A stretch of DNA of 64,000 bases from Aedes albopictus (Eukaryota > Arthropoda > Insecta > Diptera > Culicidae): assembly GCF_035046485.1 (NCBI RefSeq), contig NC_085136.1, positions 221,964,853 through 222,028,852 of the forward strand, given 5' to 3'. The notes under the pieces are model-generated. The model did not search any database. It saw only the letters and a list, made by a program, of their open reading frames with translations, and had not been told where the DNA came from. How positions within the stretch are numbered: the first letter of the stretch is position 1; every line of letters starts with the position of its first letter. The translations under genes and the position numbers were made by a program. Below are positions 56,468 through 64,000 of the stretch, piece after piece.

Positions 56468-57727
56468 GATAGCTCAGATCAATCTTCAGCACAAAAGAAC
56501 AGCAACGATCAATCTTTGTAGACTTATGCAAAATGGTACAGCCCAAATGGCCAAGAACCTTACTTTCGTAAGGGGAATTTCTATCTAGGAAACCTTGTGA
56601 ACCCGGTGTTTGCCACTTTCAGTAAACATGAAATGGCAAACTCGCGTGTCATGCCTCGAGCCTGTGTGCTTTTCAACAACGCAATAGTTGCTACACTCAT
56701 CTCTGAACTAACCACCAGAGATGTATGTGCTATCACAATCGATGTATCTGTTGGAAACCTCAACAGGAAATACGTTTATTGTTCGGTTTATTTACCGCAT
56801 GATGAACCATCCCCTACGGATGCTTTCAATCAAGTCATTGCATACTGCACTTCAAAAGGCCTTCCGCTAATTATTGGCAGTGATGCTAATGCTCACCATA
56901 TCATCTGGGGCAGCTCAGACATTAACTTGAGAGGCTCCAGTTTGATGGAGTACTTAAGTAGTACAGATCTTGCATTACTTAACATAGGCAACCGCCCAAC
57001 CTTCATGGTATCTGGTAGAGAGGAAGTGTTCCCGGTCAACCAACTGGGATCTCTTTACCGATTTGGTTGCAGCCAAATTTCATGGATACTCACCATCAAT
57101 TGACTCTCCAAGTGATTTAGATGATGCCGTTGATACTACAACGGCCTTCATCATGGAAGCTTTTGAAGAAGCCTGCCCTCTGCGGTCTGTGAAGACCACA
57201 AAAGGAACCCCTTGGTGGAACTCCGATCTGGCAAAGCTCAGGAAACAATGTAGAAAGAGTTGGAACAGACGACGTTCGGCTGGATCGGAGGCTTTCAGGT
57301 CGGCTTGCAAGGCCTACAGGAAAGCTATCCGGTCTGCTGAACGATCCGGCTGGAAAAACCTTTGTACAAATGTTTCCAGTCTAAGTGAAGCCAGTCGATT
57401 GAACAAAATTCTTGCAAAATCTAAGGATTTTCAAGTTAACGAACTTCGTTTGCCAAATGGTGATTTCACTTCCTCTGATGAGGAAGTTTTGGAATGTTTA
57501 TTCAGTACACACTTCCCCGGATGTGTGGATATTACATCTTCGGATGAACCTGATGTCTTTTCTTGTAGTTATGATTCTTTAGCTTCGGCTTGGAGTATCA
57601 TAACTTTAGAATCGATTGAATGGGCACTTAATAGCTTTGCTCCTTTCAAATCTCCTGGGGCAGATGGGATTTATCCTATTTTGCTTCAGAAGGGATTTGA
57701 TCATTTCAAACATGTTTTGAAACAACT
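56468..57727 (+). pseudogene. LOA endonuclease and RT start
   Basis: IAQINLQHKRTATINLCRLM opens the endonuclease at 56468. A shift near 56540 leads to QEPYFRKGNFYLGNLVNPVF, whose QE holds the catalytic Glu. GSDANAHHIIWGSSDINLRG gives the Asp/Asn motif. About 50 codons, including the SDH end motif, are deleted near 57040 together with a frame change. The frame then resumes with NWDLFTDLVAAKFHGYS, a linker (PWWNSDLAKLRKQCRKSWNR) and FKSPGADGIYPILLQKGFDH of the RT fingers, where the RTE element is inserted after HVLKQL. Confidence 0.82.
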
Positions 57728-58056
57728 AAAAAAAAGTTGTTTTTTTTTTTTTTGAAACAACTGGGCTGCAAAACGGTGAGTCGATAAGGAGAGCATCCAA
57801 TATAGCTCTGGTCCTCACAAGTTCCTACCTCATGCTTCCACGGGTCAAGCGATGACAAAGACCGCCAGCTAAGAGTTGTGTGCTTAGCTGGTAGTGCAGC
57901 CTGAGACACTGTTGTCCTTCTGACTTCAGCTAGATTGAGGAGGTACGATCCGAGTGTCTGTTCACCAAGGAGGTGCGGCTCAAACAGCGTCTGTTCTGGC
58001 ATCCAGCGGCTGAGTAAGAAACGCTGCACTACGCCCAGCTAGATCCAAGGTGGTAG

Positions 58057-60396
58057 CCCCATCAGCGTGGTCGTCCCAGTGTTGGTTGGGACGTTAAACA
58101 GAACTGGCACGATGGCCCTCCGGCGAGACAGGAGTGTTGGCGTAGGCCCAATAAGCCACCCGTAAAAATCCCCATTGCGAATAACATAGGAGAAAATACG
58201 ACTCGATACAATCGGCAAAGACCCACGCGACGAAATAAGGACTACGATTGGAAACTTGGAACATGGAATTGCAAGTCACTAGGTTTCGCAGGATGTGACA
58301 GGATAATCTACGACGAACTACATCCCCGCAACTTCGACATCGTGGCGTTGCAGGAACTTTGTTGGACTGGACAGAAAGTGTGGAAAAGCGGGCATCGAGC
58401 GGCTACCTTCTACCAAAGCTGTGGCACCACCAATGAACTGGGAACAGGATTTATAGTGTTGGGCAAGATGCGACAACGTGTGATCGGGTGGCAGCCGATC
58501 AACGCAAGAATGTGCATGTTGAGGGTTAAGGGCCGTTTCTTCAACTACAGCATCATCAACGTCCACTGCCCACACGAAGGGAGACCCGATGACGAGAAAG
58601 AAGCGTTCTACGCGCAGTTAGAGCAAACATACGATGGTTGCTCGCCGCGTGACGTGAAAATCGTTGTCGGCGACATGAACGCGCAGGTAGGAAGGGAGGA
58701 AATGTACAGACCGGTAATCGGGCGAAACAGCCTGCACGCCGTATCGAATGATAACGGCCAGCGATGCGTAAACTTTGCAGCCTCCCGTGGTATGGTAGTC
58801 CGAAGCACCTTCTTCCCCCGCAAAGATATCCACAAAGCCACCTGGAGATCACCCGACCAACAAACAGAAAACCAAATCGACCACGTTCTAATCGACGGTA
58901 AATTCTTCTCGGATATAACCAACGTCCACACATACCGCAGTGCGAATATAGATTCGGATCACTACTTAGTCGCTGTATGCATGCGCTCAAAACTTTCGAC
59001 AGTTATCACCACGCGTCGAAGTCGAACGCCGCGACTCAACATCGAGCAGCTGCGTAACGTAGAAGTGGCTCAAGATTACGCGCAGCAGTTAGCAGTGGCC
59101 CTACCAACGGAAGAGCAGCTTGGCGCAGCTACACTTGAAGATGGCTGGAGGGACATCCGATCCGCCATAGGTAGTACCTCGGCTACAGCACTAGGCTTCG
59201 CGACTCCGAATCACAGAAACGACTGGTACGACGGCGAATGTGAACAGTTGAAAAACGAGAAGAATGCAGCATGGGCGAGAATGCTGCAACACCGTACGAG
59301 AGCGAATGAGGCACGTTACAAACAGGCGCGGAACAGGCAGAACTCAGTCTTCCGGATGAAGAAGCGCCAGCAGGAAGAACGAGATCGCGAAGCGATGGAA
59401 GAGCTGTACCGCGCTAAGGACACACGAAAGTTCTACGAGAAGCTGAACCGCTCGCGCAGAGGCTTTGTGCCACAAGCCGACATATGCCGAGATAATCACG
59501 GGAATATTCTCACGAGCGAGCGTGAGGTGGTCGAGAGGTGGCGGCAGCATTACGATGAGCACCTCAATGGTGACGTTGCAAGTATCGAAGGTGGCGTGGT
59601 AACAGATCTAGGAGTATGTGCACAGGACAAAAGACTTCCGGCCCCTGACCTTCAAGAGATTGAGGAGGAGGTTGGCCGGTTGAAAAACAACAAAGCCGCT
59701 GGAGCAGATCAACTACCAAGCGAGCTTCTAAAATACGGTGGAGAAGCACTGGTGAGAGCACTACACTGGGTCATTACCAAGATTTGGGAGGGCGACGAGT
59801 TGGATTGCGGGAACTACCGCGCGATCACACTACTGAGCGCTGCCTACAAGATACTCTCTCAAATTTTATGCCGCCGTCTATCACCGATTGCAAGAGAGTT
59901 CGTGGGGCAATATCAGGCTGGATTTATGGGTGAACGTGCTACAACGGACCAGATGTTCGCCATCCGCCAGGTGTTGCAGAAATGCCGCGAATACAACGTG
60001 CCCACACATCACTTGTTCATCGATTTCAAATCGGCGTATGATACAATCGATCGAGAACAGCTATGGCAGATTATGCACGAATACGGATTCCCGGATAAAC
60101 TGATACGGTTGATCAAGGCGACGATGGATCGAGTGATGTGCGTAGTTCGAGTATCAGGGACACTCTCGAGTCCCTTCGAATCTCGCAGAGGGTTACGGCA
60201 AGGTGATGGTCTTTCGTGCTTGCTGTTCAATATTGCTTTGGAGGGTGTAATAAGAAGAGCGGGGATAAACACGAGTGGGACGATTTTCACGAAGTCCGTT
60301 CAGCTGCTTGGTTTCGCCGATGATATTGATATTACTGCTCGTAAATTTGAGACGATGGCGGAAACGTACATCCGACTAAAGAGTGAAGCCAGGTGA
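58057..60396 (+). pseudogene. RTE ORF, endonuclease and reverse transcriptase
   Basis: The frame is open from 58057 to the TGA at 60394. The first internal ATG is at 58342, but the endonuclease already begins with YDWKLGTWNCKSLGFAGCDR at 58242, so the true start is upstream or in a lost ORF1. Catalytic landmarks are VALQELCW (Glu), VVGDMNAQVG (Asp, Asn) and SANIDSDHYLV (SDH). RT has NNKAAGADQLPSELLKYGGE, NYRAITLLSAAYKILSQILC, HHLFIDFKSAYDTIDREQLW, GLRQGDGLSCLLFNIALEGV and LLGFADDIDI. About 20 codons expected before GDELDCGNY are missing in frame. The TGA follows RLKSEAR. This protein nicks target DNA and primes cDNA synthesis there. Confidence 0.85.
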
Positions 60397-60428
60397 AACG
60401 GATTAGTCATTAATGTGTCGAAGACAAA

Positions 60429-60715
60429 TAGGGCCCATATAGCCGAGGCGGTAAACGCACGGGTATTCAGCATGGCCATGCTGAGGGTGACGGGTTCGAT
60501 TCCCGGTCGGTCCAGGATCTTTTCGTAAAGGAAATTTCCTTGACTTCCTTGGGCATAGAGTATCTTCGTGCCTGCCACACGATATACACATGCAAAATGG
60601 TCATTGGCAGAGGAAGCTCTCAGTTAATAACTGTGGAAGTGCTCATAGAACACTAAGCTGAGAAGCAGGCTTTGTCCCAGTGAGGACGTTACGCCAAGAA
60701 GAGGAGAGAGGAGGA
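60429..60715 (+). mobile_element. Feilai-like SINE inside the RTE ORF
   Basis: The tRNA-like head with box A TAGCCGAGGCGG and box B GGTTCGATTCC is followed by the family body and a GAAGAGGAGAGAGGAGGA tail. An exact 14-bp duplication, GTGTCGAAGACAAA, lies at 60415-60428 and 60716-60729. It is nearly identical to the copy at 5491. It is the innermost layer of SINE in RTE in LOA. Confidence 0.92.
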
Positions 60716-61422
60716 GTGTCGAAGACAAAGTACATGATGGCAAAGGGCTCCAGGGAGGAATCACCGCGCCCGCCACCCCGAATTCATATCGACGGTGATG
60801 AAATCGAGGCGGTTGAAGAATTCGTGTACTTGGGCTCACTGGTGACCGCCGACAACGACACCAGCAGAGAAATTCAGAGGCGCATTGTGGCAGGAAATCG
60901 TTCTTACTTTAGACTCCGCAGAACTCTACGATCGAATAAAGTTCGCCGTAACACGAAGTTAACCATCTACAAACGCTGATTAGACCGGTCGTCCTCTATG
61001 GGCACGAAACATGGACCCTACGTGCAGAGGACCAACGCGCCCTTGGAGTTTTCGAACGGAAGGTGTTGCGTACCATCTACGGCGGAGTGCAGATGGAAGA
61101 CGGGACTTGGAGAAGGCGAATGAACCACGAGCTGCATCAGCTGCTGAGAGAGCCAACCATCGTCCATACCGCGAAAATCGGGAGGCTACGGTGGGCGGGT
61201 CACGTCATCAGGATGTCGGATAGCAACCCGACTAAAATGGTTCTCGAGAGTCATCCGACCGGTACAAGAAGACGTGGAGCGCAGCGAGCTAGGTGGGTCG
61301 ACCAAGTGGAGGACGATCTGCGGACCCTACGCAGAGTGCGGAACTGGAGACAAACAGCCATGGACCGAGTGGAATGGAGGCGGCTACTATGTACAGCAGA
61401 GGCCACCCCGGCCTTAGCCTGA
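60716..61422 (+). pseudogene. RTE ORF, C-terminal part after the SINE
   Basis: VSKTKYMMAKGS resumes exactly where the upstream frame was cut. EFVYLGSLVTADNDTSREIQ and RSYFRLRRTLRSNK follow. A one-base loss near 60974 changes frame, after which VFERKVLRTIYGGVQMEDGT, GRLRWAGHVIRMSDSNPTKM and RRRGAQRARWVDQVEDDLRT complete the RTE tail domain. The stop follows PALA at 61420-61422. Confidence 0.82.
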
Positions 61423-61920
61423 CCGGTAAGGTAAGTTTGAAACAACTACTTGTTTGCAGTTTTGCTACAGGGTATATTCCCAAATCCTGGCGGGATATTA
61501 CTGTGAAGTTTATTCCGAAAGTGGGTCGCGCGTCGTATGAAGAGGCAAAGAGCTTCAGACCTATCAGTTTGACCTCTTTTCTTCTGAAATGCTTAGAACG
61601 CATAGTCGAACATCACATCCGTGATGTTCATCTGGCCAATGTGCCTCTTCATGTGAACCAACATGCTTACCAATCTGGAAAGTTCACTGTGACTCTTTTA
61701 CACAAAGTTGTTTACGATATCGAGAAGGCATTCCCTCAAAAGCAATCCTGCTTGGGTTTTTTCTTAGATATCGAGGGTGCCTTTGACAACGTGCTTTTCG
61801 ATGCCATATTGGAAGCCGCACGGGGTCATGGTATATCTCCAATGATTTCCAATTGGATTCACCAAATGCTCAAAAACCGACATCTCTTCTCGACATTGCG
61901 TCAAGCGGCGATTAGGAAAT

Positions 61921-61980
61921 TGATTGATTGATTTGTCTTTATTAGAGAGACTTTCAGCCCTTGGCTGGTTCGTCTCTCAG
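61921..61980 (-). mobile_element. 60-bp 5'-truncated LINE scrap
   Basis: GCGATTAGGAAAT (61908-61920) and GCGATTAAGAAAT (61981-61993) are a 13-bp target duplication with one difference. The insert is 60 bases and, on the minus strand, ends in an AATCAATCAATCA tail, the form of a non-LTR 3' end. It contains CCAGCCAAGGGCTGAAAGTC. The rest of the parent element is absent. Confidence 0.85.
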
Positions 61981-62080
61981 GCGATTAAGAAATTTAGTGT
62001 TTGTGGATGCCCTCGAGGGGGAGTCTTATCACCACTTTTGTGGAATCTCGTAGCAGATACGCTATTGAGGCAACTCAATA

Positions 62081-62253
62081 AGGCGCTGTCCATAAACTAC
62101 GTAGACTTTTTTTCGGACATCTCAGACCCCCCCCCCCCCTCCCCCCTCGTAGACTTTTCGTCATACAAAATTTTCGAAATTTGTAAGAAGCGTAGACTTT
62201 GGCCAGACCCCCCGTCCCCCCCTAAGAGTCTACGTAGTTTATGGACAGGCCCT
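62081..62253. mobile_element. 173-bp MITE with 22-bp perfect inner inverted repeats
   Basis: The ends AGG--CTGTCCATAAACTACG match as inverted repeats, perfect for 22 bases from CTGTCC to GTAGACT. AATA lies on both sides (62077-62080, 62254-62257), either a 4-bp duplication or TA with shared bases. A long C run near 62130 and a second C-rich run near 62210 lie inside. It splits the RT frame between RQLN and SGFPTYGFADD. Confidence 0.85.
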
Positions 62254-62394
62254 AATAGCGGTTTTCCTACTTATGGTTTTGCCGACGACTACGTAACATT
62301 GTTAGTCGGTATGTGCATCAGCACCCTTTTCGACCTGATGCAAAACGCTCTTCAGGTAGTTGAGGGTTGGTGTCGCCAATATGGCCTTTAGGTA

Positions 62395-63890
62395 AATCCG
62401 AATAAAACACGGAAAAGCGACCTTTACGATGTTCGACCTTTACGTCTCTTTGATGCTGAAATCAATGTGACTGAACAGGTAAAGTACGTTGGAGTCATTC
62501 TTGATTCCAAGCTTTCCTGGACACCTCATGTTGAGTTTAGAATCAAGAAAGCTTGTATGGCCTTAGGGCAATGCCGGCGAACCTTTGGTACAACTTGGGG
62601 TCTTAAACCCAACTATATCAAATGGATTTACACAACTGTTGTTCGTCCAATATTGGCCTATGGATGTCTGGTGTGGTGGCAAAAGGGCGAAGTGAGAACG
62701 GTCCAATCAAAATTAGGCCATCTCCAAAGGATGTGCTTAATGGCGATGTCTGGAGCGTTCTCTTCAACTCCCACGGCAGCGCTCGAAGTGCTCTTTGACG
62801 TTGCCCCACTACACATTCATCTCAAACAAGAAGCACTTTCTTGCACTTACCGTCTATGGGTACTCGGTTTACTAGAGGAAACTCCTGTGAACCGCAGTTC
62901 AACACACACCTCGTTGTTTCCACTTTTGGTGAATTGGGACAAAGTTGTCCTTGCTCCAAGTGATCTTACAATTGCTTGTAATTTTCCATATAGGACATTT
63001 TCCACGAAATTCCCTTCCCGGGAAGAGTGGACATCTGGTTATCTGGAGAGAAGTATTTCAGACGACATCGTATGTTACACTGATGGTTCCCTTCTCGAAG
63101 GTCGAAGGTTTATTCTCGTGAGCTAAGGCTGTATCAGTCTTATTCACTTGGTAGACACTGCACCGGTTTTCAGGCCGAAATCTTTGCTCTTATGTGCGGA
63201 GTGCAATCAGCACTTCAGCAGCACGTAACGGGCAAAGTAATATACTTCTGTTCAGATAGCCAGGCTGCTATTAAAGCACTTGCTTCGGCCAACTCCAGGT
63301 CGAAGATAGTTATCGCTTGTCGAACTCAAATCGAGGAGCTGAATTCAGCAAACGCTGTTCACCTTGTATGGGTACCTGGCCATTCTTCCATCGCTGGAAA
63401 TGAATTGGCTGATGAGTTAGCTCGCACTAAAGCATCACATGATCTCATTGGCCCTGAGCCAGCTATTCCGGTATCCAAGTGTTGGGTGAAGCTTCAGATT
63501 GACACCTGGGCTGCCACTCAGCACAAACAATACTGGAATAGTTTGGAGTCATGTCGTCAAACAAAATTGTATTGTACTGAGCCATCTCTAGGGGTGGCAA
63601 AGTATCTAACAAATCTGTCAAAGCAGAATTGCAACATGCTGGTCAAAGCATCGACTGGCCACTGCCGATTCAGTTATCACATGGCGAATATTGAGCTAGC
63701 TGATTCATTTGCCTGTGATAGCTGTGAATCCGATTATGGAACTTCGTATCATTTAATATGTAACTGTCCAGTTTTTGCACAATTGCGTTTCCGAGTATTC
63801 GGGAAACACTTATTAAGTGAAACTGACTTCAGAAACCTGAATCTTCAGGACGTTCTGTTGTTCTTAACCCGCTGTGGTAAAGAGCTATAG
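62395..63890 (+). pseudogene. LOA RT thumb, RNase H and C-terminus
   Basis: VKYVGVILDSKLSWTPHVEF, TTWGLKPNYIKWIYTTVVRP and LQRMCLMAMSGAFSSTPTAA give the thumb. RNase H follows: DDIVCYTDGSLLEGR (Asp), a frameshift near 63100, GFQAEIFALMCGVQSAL (Glu), VIYFCSDSQAAIKALASANS (Asp) and VHLVWVPGHSSIAGNELADE (Asp). The end has ASTGHCRFSYHMANI and CDSCESDYGTSYHLICNC, a Cys/His cluster, and stops after CGKEL. All four RNase H acids are visible, and the frameshift is the only defect seen in this part. Confidence 0.85.
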
Positions 63891-64000
63891 GCTCTCTTTA
63901 CGCTATATGCGTTATCACAGTGCCCTTCTCAGGGCGCTGTTTGAACCCATTGTGGTACGCTTATGCGAGTATGACGATCCTATTCCCTTACCTGTCCCTT

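Larger units (their letters stand above)
57766..61435 (+). mobile_element. Nearly full-length RTE-clade LINE inside LOA
   Basis: Inserted between two copies of TTTGAAACAACTA (57716-57728 and 61436-61448), with LOA codons matching on both sides. About 3.4 kb without the nested SINE, which is the usual length of RTE elements. The 5' part is an untranslated region of about 290 bases. The 3' end is a short GGTAA repeat. The left junction carries extra sequence (57729-57765) containing an inverted and then a direct copy of the GAAACAACT target word, with runs of A and T. The coding region has few defects. Confidence 0.85.
61449..62391 (+). pseudogene. LOA RT palm, interrupted by two small elements
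   Basis: Picking up after the target repeat: PKSWRDITVKFIPKVGRASY, KSFRPISLTSFLLKCLERIV, FFLDIEGAFDNVLFDAILEA (catalytic Asp region), then a 60-bp insert. VCGCPRGGVLSPLLWNLVAD follows, then a 173-bp MITE, then FPTYGFADDYVTLLVGM with the catalytic FADD, ending at a TAG at 62389. PRGG replaces the common PQGG. The frame after the TAG continues with VNPNKT. Confidence 0.85.
55140..63980 (+). mobile_element. LOA-clade LINE (Lian-like), split by an RTE element
   Basis: After a leader region the plus strand encodes an endonuclease, RT fingers, then (beyond the RTE insert) RT palm and thumb, RNase H and a carboxy-terminal Cys/His segment that ends near 63890. RNase H in a LINE with GCP-GGVLSPLLW and FLDIEGAFDN motifs places it in the LOA clade. 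A gag-like ORF1 is not recognised. Defects are two frameshifts and a deletion in the endonuclease, the RTE insertion, a 60-bp LINE scrap, a 173-bp MITE, a stop at 62389 and a frameshift near 63100. The 3' end may continue beyond the window. Confidence 0.82.

Noticed and set aside
60431..60515. Second tRNA-like sequence
   Set aside because: It is identical in position to the heads of the other SINE copies, so it is not an independent tRNA gene.
1..64000. CRISPR array or endogenous viral insertion
   Set aside because: No regular direct repeats with unique spacers and no non-retroviral virus-like protein motif were seen.

Overview
This looks like a gene-poor, transposon-saturated stretch of a culicine mosquito genome, most likely Aedes. 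The evidence is the content: two LOA-clade LINEs with RNase H (Lian-like), an I-clade LINE (MosquI-like), two RTE-clade LINEs (JAM1-like), tRNA-derived SINEs including a Feilai-like family, and many short TA-, TTAA- or 8-bp-duplicating inverted-repeat elements. Family names come from protein motifs and memory of mosquito repeats, not from a search. I recognise no host gene, no rRNA and no functional tRNA gene; the tRNA-like sequences are SINE heads.

Layout. 1-7.6 kb: AT-rich sequence, small inverted-repeat elements, a LOA leader fragment, and a decayed P-element-like THAP transposase gene (minus strand, exons recognisable, two SINEs inside THAP exons). 7.6-13.5 kb: TA-flanked inverted-repeat elements, a pogo/jerky-like transposase remnant and a SINE. 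13.6-19.1 kb: a minus-strand LOA element cut by two TTAA elements, TA elements, a SINE, a 73-bp hairpin and a partial tandem duplication. 19.1-21.5 kb: no recognised repeat. 21.5-35.9 kb: one minus-strand I-clade LINE whose frames survive apart from single stop codons, split by a 3.1-kb and a 5.5-kb Transib-type element and a small element in ORF1. 38.4-50.1 kb: a minus-strand RTE LINE split by a second copy of the 3-kb Transib-type element, a 5.4-kb hAT-type element and a Feilai-like SINE. 51.3-54.9 kb: a collapsed Ty3/gypsy LTR element with both LTRs, an integrase tail and an orphan 103-codon ORF. 55.1-64 kb: a plus-strand LOA element split by a nearly full-length RTE element, itself split by a SINE.

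Most nesting junctions can be read at base level, because the target-site duplications and the interrupted frames agree. Three elements end in CACGGTG or CACAGTG with 5-bp duplications (TGGGA, CACTG, CGACG), the signature of Transib, the superfamily related to RAG1. None carries a recognisable transposase, so they are non-autonomous with very long inverted repeats. The two largest (5.4-5.5 kb) are filled with degenerate minisatellite arrays of 22-bp or 12-bp period, and that is the most unusual architecture here.
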